Of a DNA stretch of 64,000 nt, positions 37,573-45,232 are shown piece after piece (position 1 is the first letter of the stretch; each line of letters starts with the position of its first letter). The stretch spans positions 248,001-312,000 of the forward strand of contig JBJXGV010000028.1 in the NCBI GenBank assembly GCA_046160485.1. The letters are read 5' to 3'. Both the position numbers and the translations under genes were made by a program. The notes under the pieces were generated by a model. The model was given only the letters and a program-made list of their open reading frames with translations, did no database searches and was not told where the DNA came from. Source of the DNA: JBJXGV01 sp046160485 (GTDB taxonomy: Bacteria; Orphanbacterota; Orphanbacteria; JBJXGV01).

Positions 37573-38157
37573 TCAGAAGAAATCGATTCGCCGGATCGTC
37601 TCCATTTCCTCGAGCGATAGCTGTAGCGGCCCGCCCTCTTCGAGTTCGCCGCGAATAGAATTGATCCTCACGATGAACTCCACGGTCTCGCCGCTGGTCT
37701 TCGTCAGCCAGGTTCGAAATGTCTTCCGCAGATCGAAGTCTTCTCGGACGAAATAGTTCTCGGGTGCGGTGCGCGCCTCCTCGGCGTCGATCTTTCCCAC
37801 GAAGTCGATCGATTGGACGAAACGCAGTTCGAACTGCCAGAGCGTTCCGTTGTAGAAACCGCTCATCGCACGGTCGCTACCGAAACCCTCGCCCGTGTCG
37901 AACCGCACGTTGCGCACGATGTACGTGCCGAAGCCGGTCTTGATCGACGCGTTTCGCTTTCGGTTGAGCGGATTTCCCTGGGCGTCGAGAAGGCTAGCGG
38001 AGGTGTCGACCGCCGCGATCGCTCCGGCCGCGGGCGCGCTCCCGCTTACGCTCCCACGCGTCGGGTCGGTTTCCACTTCCGGCACCGAGCACGACGACAG
38101 GGCGGCGATTGCGAGCCCCGCTAGAACCAACCCGCGACGAACCACGAGAGAAGACAT
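37573..38157 (-). CDS. Predicted lipoprotein of unknown function
   Basis: 194 residues with a lipoprotein signal ending in IAALSSC (Cys23), so it is anchored to a membrane. After a low-complexity Ser/Ala linker comes a domain with KTGFGTYIVRNVRFDTGEGFG and LWQFELRFVQSIDFVGKID and an acidic end. No family is recognised. Being 21 bases downstream of the DUF5989-like gene and in the same direction, it is likely part of the carbamoyltransferase operon. Confidence 0.75.
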   Translation of the reverse strand: MSSLVVRRGLVLAGLAIAALSSCSVPEVETDPTRGSVSGSAPAAGAIAAVDTSASLLDAQGNPLNRKRNASIKTGFGTYIVRNVRFDTGEGFGSDRAMSGFYNGTLWQFELRFVQSIDFVGKIDAEEARTAPENYFVREDFDLRKTFRTWLTKTSGETVEFIVRINSIRGELEEGGPLQLSLEEMETIRRIDFF

Positions 38158-38178
38158 CCTGTCCCCCTCCTCGACGCT

Positions 38179-38415
38179 CTAGAAGAGCGTGTAGATAAAC
38201 GGCGCCAGGGCGGTGCCCTGCGTGAGAACGATCAAGAGCGACATCATCACGAGCAGGATGAGAATCGGCGCGAGCCACCACTTCTTCCGGACGCTCATGA
38301 ATCGGAACAACTCGGAGAAGATGCCGAGCCGGTCGCGGCGCTTGTACGCCATGACGATCAGGCCGCCGATCACGCCGACGAGTATGACCAGCTTGATGAT
38401 CTTCCAGATGTCCAT
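38179..38415 (-). CDS. DUF5989-like small membrane protein
   Basis: 78 residues with two transmembrane helices (IIKLVILVGVIGGLIVMAY and WLAPILILLVMMSLLIVL) joined by a basic loop (KRRDRLGIFSELFRFMSVRKKW) and a short TQGTALAPFIYTLF tail. This is the pattern of DUF5989 proteins that accompany SxtJ-like proteins and NodU/CmcH carbamoyltransferases. It lies 46 bases after the carbamoyltransferase gene. Role unknown; probably a membrane partner for the enzyme. Confidence 0.75.
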   Translation of the reverse strand: MDIWKIIKLVILVGVIGGLIVMAYKRRDRLGIFSELFRFMSVRKKWWLAPILILLVMMSLLIVLTQGTALAPFIYTLF

Positions 38416-38461
38416 CGCGCTTGCTTACCTCCTCGCGCGCCGGGCATGGCCCGGCCGCACG

Positions 38462-40207
38462 TTAGTCGAGCTCGAAGAGCGTACGCCAGTCGACGTCCTC
38501 TCGGAGCGGCTCCATCTCGTCCTTCTCGAGGACGTAGTTCGATAAAACCAGGTTGTCCATGTTCGTTCGCATAAAGCAAAGGTACGCATCGTGCGGCGTG
38601 CAGACGATCGGCTCTCCGCGCACGTTGAACGACGTGTTGATGATGACACCGCACCCCGTTTGCCGCTCGAATTCCTTCACGAGGTCGTAGTAGGACGCGT
38701 TCTGCGCGCGATTGATCGTCTGGATTCGCGCCGAGCCGTCGACGTGCGTCACGGCCGGAATCGAGTTCTTCGCTTGGTGCTCCTTGTTGACCTGCGCGAC
38801 GAGCAACATGTACGGGCTCGGACGATCGAGATCGAAGTAGTCGGAGACGCGCTCTTCCAGAACCGTCGGCGCAAACGGGCGGAACGACTCCCGGAACTTG
38901 ATCTTGAGATTGACGCGCTTCCAGTTCTCGGGATTGCGAGCGTCGGCGATGATCGAACGGCTTCCGAGCGCGCGCGGCCCGTACTCCATTCGCCCTTGGA
39001 ACCAGCCGATGACTTTTTGATTCGCCATGAGTTCGGCGGTCTTCTTCAGCATCTCGTCGCGTGAATACTTGTGAAACTTCACGCCTTGCTTGGTCAGATA
39101 GTTTTCGATTTCGGCGTCCGAGTATTCGGGTCCGAGGTAGGCGTGATCCATCACGTAGTTGCGCGGATGACCGAGTATCGTGTGGTAGATAAACGTCGCG
39201 GCCCCGAGGGCGCCGCCCGCGTCGCCCGCGGCGGGCTGAATGAAGAGATCCTCGAACGGCCCCTCGCGGAGAAGGATCCCGTTCGCGACGCAATTGAGCG
39301 CAACACCGCCGGCCAGACAGCAGTACTTCTGCCCCGTCGTCTTATGCAGGTAGTTGCCCATCTTCATGACGATCTCTTCGGTAATCTTCTGCACCGTCGC
39401 CGCCATGTCCATGTGGAACTGATCGAGCGGCCCTTCAGCGTCGCGAACGGGCTGGCCGAAGAGTTCGTCGAACGCGCGGTTCGTCATCTTCAGACCGCCG
39501 GCGTAGCTGAAGTACTTCATGTTCATCTTGAACGAGCCGTCGTCGAACACGTCGATGAGCTTCATCGCCTTGTCGTAGTAGACCGGCTTGCCGTACGGAG
39601 CCAGGCCCATGACCTTGTACTCCGCCGAGTTGACCTTGAAGCCGAGGTAATACGTAAAGGCGCTGTAGAGCAGGCCGAGCGAGTCGGGGAATCGGATTTC
39701 CTTGAGGATCTTGATGTCGGTGTCCTTGCCGACGCCGTACGTCGCGGTCGCCCATTCGCCGACGCCGTCGATCGTCAGAATCGCCGCCTCCTTGAAGGGC
39801 GAAACGAGAAACGCGGACGCGGCATGCGACTCATGATGCTCCGTGAAGTAGATCGGTCCGTTGTATTTGAGTTCGCCCTTGATGAGGCTGCGAACCCAGA
39901 GCTTGTCTTTTAGCCAAACGGGAATGGCCTTCAGGAAGCTCGGCAGGGACGACGGAAAGGTGGCGATCGTCGTCGCGAGAATGCGCTCGAATTTCACGAA
40001 CGGTTTGTCGTAAAATCCCACGGCATCCAGCTCCTGCGCTGTGATGCCGGCATGCGCTAGACAGTACTTGACGGCGTTTCTCGGGAAGTCCGAATCGTGC
40101 TTCTTCCGGGTGAAACGCTCTTCGTGCGCCGCCGCGACGACCACACCGTCTTTCAGGAGGGCGGCAGCGGAATCGTGGTAGTAGCAGGAAATCCCGAGAA
40201 TATACAT
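38462..40207 (-). CDS. NodU/CmcH family carbamoyltransferase
   Basis: Transfers a carbamoyl group from carbamoyl phosphate to a hydroxyl of an acceptor, via ATP and a carbamoyl-adenylate. The 581-residue protein has MYILGISCYYHDSAAALLKDG, EERFTRKKHDSDFPRNAV, the metal-binding TEHHESHAASAF, GVGEWATA, SLGLLYSAFTYYLGF, CLAGGVALNCVANG, and the YrdC-like C-terminal GWFQGRMEYGPRALGSRSIIADAR with SFRPFAPTVLEE. It is flanked by an SxtJ-like gene and a DUF5989-like gene. The acceptor is unknown; an extracellular glycan or lipid is plausible because of the membrane partners. Confidence 0.93.
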   Translation of the reverse strand: MYILGISCYYHDSAAALLKDGVVVAAAHEERFTRKKHDSDFPRNAVKYCLAHAGITAQELDAVGFYDKPFVKFERILATTIATFPSSLPSFLKAIPVWLKDKLWVRSLIKGELKYNGPIYFTEHHESHAASAFLVSPFKEAAILTIDGVGEWATATYGVGKDTDIKILKEIRFPDSLGLLYSAFTYYLGFKVNSAEYKVMGLAPYGKPVYYDKAMKLIDVFDDGSFKMNMKYFSYAGGLKMTNRAFDELFGQPVRDAEGPLDQFHMDMAATVQKITEEIVMKMGNYLHKTTGQKYCCLAGGVALNCVANGILLREGPFEDLFIQPAAGDAGGALGAATFIYHTILGHPRNYVMDHAYLGPEYSDAEIENYLTKQGVKFHKYSRDEMLKKTAELMANQKVIGWFQGRMEYGPRALGSRSIIADARNPENWKRVNLKIKFRESFRPFAPTVLEERVSDYFDLDRPSPYMLLVAQVNKEHQAKNSIPAVTHVDGSARIQTINRAQNASYYDLVKEFERQTGCGVIINTSFNVRGEPIVCTPHDAYLCFMRTNMDNLVLSNYVLEKDEMEPLREDVDWRTLFELD

Positions 40208-40216
40208 TCGACTCCT

Positions 40217-40456
40217 CTAGAACTGAGCGAGGTACCGTTCCTTGGTCCTCGGCTCCTCGGGTTTGTCGAACCAAAAGGTCGGCTTCGCGGGCGCTTTGCG
40301 ATGCAGCATGTCGGCGCCGGCGATCCGCGCTGCGACACCCGCCACAGCGATGACGGTCACGTAGAAGACCGTGAGAATTACGGGCGTTACGACGAGCCCG
40401 ATCTTCTCGCCCGCCCAACTCAGCGCATGAACCAAGAGTTTAATCGGTGACTTCAC
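40217..40456 (-). CDS. SxtJ-like small membrane protein
   Basis: 79 residues with one or two membrane segments (IGLVVTPVILTVFYVTVIAVAGVAARI) and a polar C-terminus rich in Lys, Pro and charged residues (HRKAPAKPTFWFDKPEEPRTKERYL). The C-terminal KPTFWFDKPEE pattern and its location just upstream of the carbamoyltransferase match SxtJ, a membrane companion of such enzymes. GTG 40456 is chosen: GGAGGA lies four bases upstream. The frame runs further upstream but is not family-like. Confidence 0.75.
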   Translation of the reverse strand: MKSPIKLLVHALSWAGEKIGLVVTPVILTVFYVTVIAVAGVAARIAGADMLHRKAPAKPTFWFDKPEEPRTKERYLAQF

Positions 40457-40507
40457 GTTTCCTCCGAAAGTTGCCGCGAGCGGCACGGGATCCGAAACAA
40501 GCGCGGC

Positions 40508-40515
40508 AGTATAAC
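40508..40515. promoter_or_regulatory. Bidirectional -10 element of divergent promoters
   Basis: Minus strand: TATACT (40513-40508) with an upstream TG forming an extended -10 for the SxtJ-carbamoyltransferase operon. Plus strand: TATAAC (40510-40515) for the SGNH gene. The boxes interleave in an eight-base core, so the two promoters probably compete. The -35 regions are weak on both sides. Confidence 0.5.
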
Positions 40516-40539
40516 ACACTCTTCGGCGCGTCCTCGCCG

Positions 40540-42237
40540 GTGCGTGAGTCCTCCTCTCGCACTTTCTCGCGCTACCCGCTGCTTGCAAATTTCGCCGTTT
40601 CGATCGTCACGCTGGTTCTGTTCATCGCGTTCGGTGAATTCGCCCTACGCGCGGCCCGCGTGGCCGAGCCTCACGAGCGCGAGAACATCTTCCGGGGCTT
40701 CGCGAACTCGCCCCCGCTCTACTTCCGCGACACGCGCGATGGACTCGATCTCTACCGAACGAGCCCGAACCGCCTAGAACAGTTCAACACACAGGCGTTT
40801 CCCGCGCACAAGGCGCCAGGAACGGTACGCATCTTCACGATCGGCGGTTCGACGACGTTCGGCGAGCCGTGGGGTCATCAGGGCTCGTATTCCCACTTCC
40901 TCGAGAGTGCGCTCTCCACGCGTTTTCCGGACCGGCTGTTCGAGGTGATCAACGCCGGCGGGAAGGGTTATGGATCGACGGCGAATCTTGAAACGGTTCG
41001 AGAGGCGCTGGGCTATGAACCCGACGCGTTCGTCCTTTTCGTCGGGCACAACGAGTTCCGGGAGGAGACGTTCTATCCTCGCGAGCGCAGCGGCGCCTCG
41101 ACGATTCCGCCTTGGAAAGCCGCGCTCGAATCGCACAGCCGGATATTTGCGGTGCTGCGCCGCGGTGTCGAGCGCGCGGTGCCTCGCCGCGGAGTGGAAC
41201 CGACGTCGTATGCCACACGCCAAATCGCCGAAATCCTCGCGCGCCCCTTCGGTCCGGAGAGCTTCCGATTCCCGACGCGCCTTGCGATCCCGCCGGTTCA
41301 GCCCGGCGAGGTCGACGACGCTCGCGTCGTCGGCCGTTTCCGCGGAAACCTCCGCGCGATGGTCGACGCGGCCGCGGAGCGTTCGATCCCGTGTTTCCTC
41401 ATGACCGTCGTCCGCAACGAAGCGTTCTGGCTGCTGCCGAACCGATCCGAACTGCGAGCGGGCGTTTCCGCGCTCTATCCCGTTCGTTACACGGAACTCC
41501 TCGATTCCGTAGCGTCCGGAGACTATCCCGGCGCGCTGGCGCGAATTGCGGCGGTTCGCGATCTCTACGCCGTCGACGACGATCGATACCTTCGAGCGCT
41601 CGAGGGCGACCTTCACCTCGCGCTCGGCCGCCCCGCCGAAGCGCGCGCCGCGTTCGGGCTCATCTGGCCTGAAGACCGGATCAACGCGACGATTCGCGCG
41701 GTCGGCAACGCGACCCAATCCTGCGTCGTGGAGTGCGACCGCATCGCGCGCGCCGTCGCGCCGGATTCAGTCCTTGGCTTCGGTGTTTTCTACGACGAAC
41801 TTCACCCGACGCCGCAGATTCATCGTGCACTCGGGATCGCGCTTGCGGACTCGATCGCGAGCCTGGGAGTCGGCGGGCTTAGAACTGAGGCATCGCTTCC
41901 CGACGACGCGGCCGCGTACGCACTTCCCGATTCCGCTACGGCCGAGGTCTTCGCGTACGAGGCGGTGCGGGCCCTCTACCTGGGCGACGACGCGCGCGTC
42001 GAAGCGATGGCCGAATCGGCGCTCGTTCGCGCGCCCGACTTCGGGAAACCGATCGTATATCGCGGCATCTGCGCGCAGCGGCGCGGCGACCACGCGACGG
42101 CGCGCGCAAGCTGGGACGCGCTCGCGCGCCTCTATCCGCAGATGATGCCGTCCGCTAAGCCGGGGAAGCCCAGCCGGCAAAAGCAAAACGGCGCGTCCGA
42201 GGAGGACGCGCCGCAGATACGAGCCGACGGAGGCTAG
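40540..42237 (+). CDS. SGNH/GDSL hydrolase-like membrane protein with TPR-like tail
   Basis: About 565 residues from GTG 40540. A transmembrane segment (FAVSIVTLVLFIAFGEFALRA) is followed by an SGNH-hydrolase domain with block I TIGGSTTFG (catalytic Ser), block II NAGGKGYGSTANLE, block III GHNEFREE, and a distal DELHPTP with the His-containing end of the triad. The C-terminal 130 residues are helical and TPR-like (VRALYLGDDARVEAMAESALVRAPDFGKPIVYRGICAQRRGDHATARASWDALAR). SGNH enzymes are deacetylases or esterases of glycans, so it may act on the glycan or lipid modified by the carbamoyltransferase. ATG 40447 is in frame but lies upstream of the -10 box, so GTG 40540 is preferred; no ribosome site is obvious. 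Confidence 0.8.
   Translation: MRESSSRTFSRYPLLANFAVSIVTLVLFIAFGEFALRAARVAEPHERENIFRGFANSPPLYFRDTRDGLDLYRTSPNRLEQFNTQAFPAHKAPGTVRIFTIGGSTTFGEPWGHQGSYSHFLESALSTRFPDRLFEVINAGGKGYGSTANLETVREALGYEPDAFVLFVGHNEFREETFYPRERSGASTIPPWKAALESHSRIFAVLRRGVERAVPRRGVEPTSYATRQIAEILARPFGPESFRFPTRLAIPPVQPGEVDDARVVGRFRGNLRAMVDAAAERSIPCFLMTVVRNEAFWLLPNRSELRAGVSALYPVRYTELLDSVASGDYPGALARIAAVRDLYAVDDDRYLRALEGDLHLALGRPAEARAAFGLIWPEDRINATIRAVGNATQSCVVECDRIARAVAPDSVLGFGVFYDELHPTPQIHRALGIALADSIASLGVGGLRTEASLPDDAAAYALPDSATAEVFAYEAVRALYLGDDARVEAMAESALVRAPDFGKPIVYRGICAQRRGDHATARASWDALARLYPQMMPSAKPGKPSRQKQNGASEEDAPQIRADGG
42180..42212 (-). terminator. Intrinsic terminator for rplC
   Basis: On the minus strand, nine-base arms GGCGCGTCC and GGACGCGCC around a five-base loop are followed by GTTTTGCTTTTGCC. 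This is a typical intrinsic terminator, 29 bases past the rplC stop. It is also inside the last codons of the convergent SGNH gene. Confidence 0.8.
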
Positions 42238-42240
42238 GCG

Positions 42241-42876
42241 CTACTTGGTTCCCTTGATGATGACGTAGCCGTTCTGCGCACCGGGAATCGCGCCCTTCAC
42301 GAAGATCAGGTTTTCGCCCGGGCGTACGTCGACGATCTCGAGGTTGCGCGCGGTAATGCGCTCGGAACCCATGTGTCCAGGCATCTTCTTGCCCATGTAG
42401 AGGCGGCCCGGCGTGGAGTTCGTTCCAATCGAGCCGGCGTGCCGGAAGAACTCGTGCGAACCGTGCGAGAATGTCTGGGCGCCCTTAAATCCCCACTTAC
42501 GAACGACGCCTTGAAAGCCCTTACCCTTCGAGGTTCCGACGACGTCGACGCGCTCGCCCTTCTCGAAGATCGATGCGGTGAGTTCGGCGCCGAGCGTCTG
42601 GGCGTCGACCTCGGCATCCGACATCCGGACCTCGCGCACGAAGCGCTTGGGCGTCGAGCTCGAAGCCTTGAGGTGGCCGCGTTCCGGCTTCGTCGTGACG
42701 CGCTCCGGCTTGTTGTCGAAGCCAAGTTGCAGTGCCGCGTAGGTATCCGTTTTCGTCGTCTTCTTCTGGAGGATGGTGCAGGGACCCACCTCGATGATCG
42801 TGACGGGGACCATGTGCCCGCCGTCGCCGAAGACCTGGCTCATCCCAAGTTTTTTGCCGAGCAATGCCTTGGACAT
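42241..42876 (-). CDS. rplC: Ribosomal protein uL3 (stand-alone gene)
   Basis: Large-subunit protein L3, 211 residues, with all family features: SKALLGKKLGMSQVFGDGG, VPVTIIEVGPCTILQKKT, GKGFQGVVRKWGF, and the loop SHGSHEFFRHAGSIGTNSTPGRLYMGKKMPGHMG, where Gln150 of E. coli L3 would lie near the start. Normally rplC sits first or second in the S10 operon, followed by rplD; here there is no neighbouring ribosomal gene. It has its own strong promoter and terminator. It may be the only copy, moved from the S10 operon, or a second paralogue; this cannot be told from the window. ATG 42876 is chosen because the signature begins there; the frame also opens at 42900. Confidence 0.95.
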   Translation of the reverse strand: MSKALLGKKLGMSQVFGDGGHMVPVTIIEVGPCTILQKKTTKTDTYAALQLGFDNKPERVTTKPERGHLKASSSTPKRFVREVRMSDAEVDAQTLGAELTASIFEKGERVDVVGTSKGKGFQGVVRKWGFKGAQTFSHGSHEFFRHAGSIGTNSTPGRLYMGKKMPGHMGSERITARNLEIVDVRPGENLIFVKGAIPGAQNGYVIIKGTK

Positions 42877-42938
42877 CTCGAAGTCACTCCATTCGTTCAT
42901 GATGGGTCGATCGACTCTGCCAACAAACGTAGCGAGGG

Positions 42939-42967
42939 ATTCTTTCAGTTCCGCGGAACCGTGTCAA
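42939..42967 (-). promoter_or_regulatory. rplC promoter with a palindrome in the spacer
   Basis: On the minus strand: TTGACA (42967-42962), a 17-base spacer and AAGAAT (42944-42939). The perfect 12-base palindrome GTTCCGCGGAAC (42948-42959) lies entirely in the spacer, an ideal position for a repressor. Predicted transcription starts near 42932, about 56 bases before the ATG. Confidence 0.7.
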
Positions 42968-43785
42968 CCGTTTCTTCGGTCTGGGCTTGAGGCGAATGCA
43001 CGCTCCAACGCGCGGACCTTTCCGAGCGCGCTGCGGATTTCCTGCAGGTCGGCGCCTCGGCCGCCCTCGATGAAGCGGTCTTCGAGACGGCCGTGCAGGC
43101 TCCGGAGCCCTTCCTCCCGAACTCGCAGCGGCCGCAACTCGGTCGCGTATGCCGCCTCGATCTCTTCGAAGAGCAAGAGGACGGCCGCAGGCGGCGAGAG
43201 CGGCGCGATCTCGTCGCGAATCCGCCGCGCCTCCTCCCTCAAACGGACCAGGTTGCGGAACGACCTGTCCATCTCGGACTCGAAGCGGCGGCGCTCGCCA
43301 GCCAGATCGTTGATCTGCGCCAATCCCGCCGCGATCTCCTTCGTGAGCGCGATCGTCTCGGCGAGCTTCGCCGCGTCGCGCGGCGAGAGATCCCCCGCGT
43401 CCGCTTGATTGTCGAGCCGCGCGGCCATGCGGTTGAGCCAAACGCGATCGATTCGCTCGTACGAGACGCGCGCGCGCCGCAGCGCCTCTCGCGCGAGCGC
43501 GAGGTTGTCGCGCTTGAGAAACTGCGCGTAGCCGTCGACCGCATCCCGGTAGCGTCCGATCTCGCCTTGGCCCCCGGACGCAGCCTGCCGGCGGATGCGG
43601 AGCAGCACACGCACGCCGCGGACGAGACGTTCCGATGCGCCGTCGTGAGCGACGCCGAGGCGGGCGAGGTCGGCATCGCTTTCCGCGGTGACGGGCTCGG
43701 CGGCACGGAGAGCGGGCATGGGCCCCGCCAAGAGCAGCATGCCCGCGAAGAGAGCGCCGAATCGCCCGCGGCTACCCGTTCGCAT
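42964..43785 (-). CDS. Exported coiled-coil protein of unknown function
   Basis: 273 residues with a signal peptide (GALFAGMLLLAGPMPALRA) and a helical, charged mature part with long heptad regions, many Arg and Glu, and no Cys. No enzymatic motif is visible. It is the third gene of the two-component operon: GGAGGTGG precedes ATG 43785 closely, and the start overlaps the response-regulator stop by 14 bases. A periplasmic or envelope role, perhaps as the sensed or accessory component, is inferred from this linkage only. Confidence 0.7.
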   Translation of the reverse strand: MRTGSRGRFGALFAGMLLLAGPMPALRAAEPVTAESDADLARLGVAHDGASERLVRGVRVLLRIRRQAASGGQGEIGRYRDAVDGYAQFLKRDNLALAREALRRARVSYERIDRVWLNRMAARLDNQADAGDLSPRDAAKLAETIALTKEIAAGLAQINDLAGERRRFESEMDRSFRNLVRLREEARRIRDEIAPLSPPAAVLLLFEEIEAAYATELRPLRVREEGLRSLHGRLEDRFIEGGRGADLQEIRSALGKVRALERAFASSPDRRNG

Positions 43786-45232
43786 CGTCCACCTCCGCGC
43801 TCTCGGCCGGAGAATCGGCGCCAACGTCCTCCTCCTCGAACAACGCCTCGGATGGCGGCGTCAGGCCGAACTTTTCGATGCGATACCCGAGCGCGCGGCG
43901 CGTCAGGCCGAGCAGGCGCGCGGCGGCCGTCTTTCGCCAACCGGTGCGCGCGAGGGCTTGAAGAATGAAATCGCGTTCGACGTCTTCGAGCACGATGCCG
44001 TCCGCCGGGAGAGGGAATCGCTCGACGCTCTCCTTGCCGTGCTCAGCCGACAGCGAACCGGCCGCGATTCGGCTTCGGAGGTCCTCGACGCCGATCGTAT
44101 CGCCCCGCGCGACGACGGCGGCGTGTTCGAGCGTGTTCTCCAGCTCGCGAATATTGCCGGGCCACTCGTAACGCGACAGGATCTCCATCGCCTCCTTCGT
44201 GACGCCGCGAATCGGGCGGCGCGCCGTCGCGTTGAGGCGCTCCAGGATGTGCGACACGAAGAGCGGGACATCTTCCTTGCGTTCGCGCAGCGGCGGAATC
44301 TCGACGGCGACCACCGAGAGGCGGTAGTAGAGATCCTCGCGAAATCGCCGTTCGCGGACCGCGGTCTCGAGATCGATGTTCGTCGCGGCGATGACGCGCA
44401 CGTCGACGTCGATGCGGCGGCTCCCGCCGACACGCACGAACTGGCGCTCTTGCAGGACACGAAGAACCTTCGCCTGCACGGCCAGGCTCATGTCGCCGAC
44501 CTCGTCGAGGAAGAGCGTTCCGCCGTTCGCCAACTCGAGCTTCCCTTCGCGCGCGTCGACACCCGTAGCGACGCGCCGCTCGATCCCGAAGAGTTCGCTC
44601 TCGAGCAGCGTGTCGACGAGCGCCGCGCAATTCACGTCGATGAACGGGCGCTCGCGCCGAGGACTGTGCTCGTGAATCGCGCGCGCGATGACTTCCTTGC
44701 CCGTGCCGCTTTCGCCGCGCACGAGCACCGTCGACGTCCCTTCGACAAGGCGCGGGAGAAGTTCGTAGACCTTCTGCATCTTCGGGTTTCGGCCGACGAC
44801 GATCTTGTCGAAGACGAACCGATCCGCCGGCGCGACATCCGGCGGCAGGGCGCCGGAGAGTTTCGACGCGATCTCGCGCGCGATCGCGCGAACCTCGGGC
44901 AACTTGATCGGACGGATCAGGTAGTGGTACGCGCCCAGATCGAGGGCGCGGCGCCCGTCTTCGATCGTCGCGTGACCGGTGAAGAGCACGACCTCGGTCG
45001 GGGCTTGCAACTCGCGTACTCGCCGAAGAAGGTCGAGCCCCGCGCGCTCACGCTCCATGCGCAGGTCGGTGAAGATTAGATCGAACGCTTGCTCGGCGAT
45101 CTTGGCTTCCGCTTCGAGACAGCTCCCCGCCGTCTCCACCACGTGCCCCTCGTGCTCGAGCGCGCGCTGCAGGAGCACTTGCATCTTCTCTTCGTCGTCT
45201 ACGACAAGCACCCGCATCACGCCGTCCTTCAT
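43772..45232 (-). CDS. NtrC-family response regulator lacking the GAFTGA motif
   Basis: 486 residues. Receiver domain with Asp56 in FDLIFTDLRM and an Arg in place of the usual Lys (HYLIRPIK). AAA+ domain: Walker A GESGTGKE (173-180), Walker B FLDEVGDM, sensor and arginine-finger regions. Fis-type helix-turn-helix at the C-terminus (RKTAAARLLGLTRRALGYRIEKFGL). The loop that normally reads GAFTGA and contacts sigma-54 reads ELFGIERRVATGV (213-225), so sigma-54 activation may be changed or lost. The Walker residues and catalytic Glu are intact. The ATG overlaps the kinase stop (ATGA). Confidence 0.9.
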   Translation of the reverse strand: MKDGVMRVLVVDDEEKMQVLLQRALEHEGHVVETAGSCLEAEAKIAEQAFDLIFTDLRMERERAGLDLLRRVRELQAPTEVVLFTGHATIEDGRRALDLGAYHYLIRPIKLPEVRAIAREIASKLSGALPPDVAPADRFVFDKIVVGRNPKMQKVYELLPRLVEGTSTVLVRGESGTGKEVIARAIHEHSPRRERPFIDVNCAALVDTLLESELFGIERRVATGVDAREGKLELANGGTLFLDEVGDMSLAVQAKVLRVLQERQFVRVGGSRRIDVDVRVIAATNIDLETAVRERRFREDLYYRLSVVAVEIPPLRERKEDVPLFVSHILERLNATARRPIRGVTKEAMEILSRYEWPGNIRELENTLEHAAVVARGDTIGVEDLRSRIAAGSLSAEHGKESVERFPLPADGIVLEDVERDFILQALARTGWRKTAAARLLGLTRRALGYRIEKFGLTPPSEALFEEEDVGADSPAESAEVDDANG

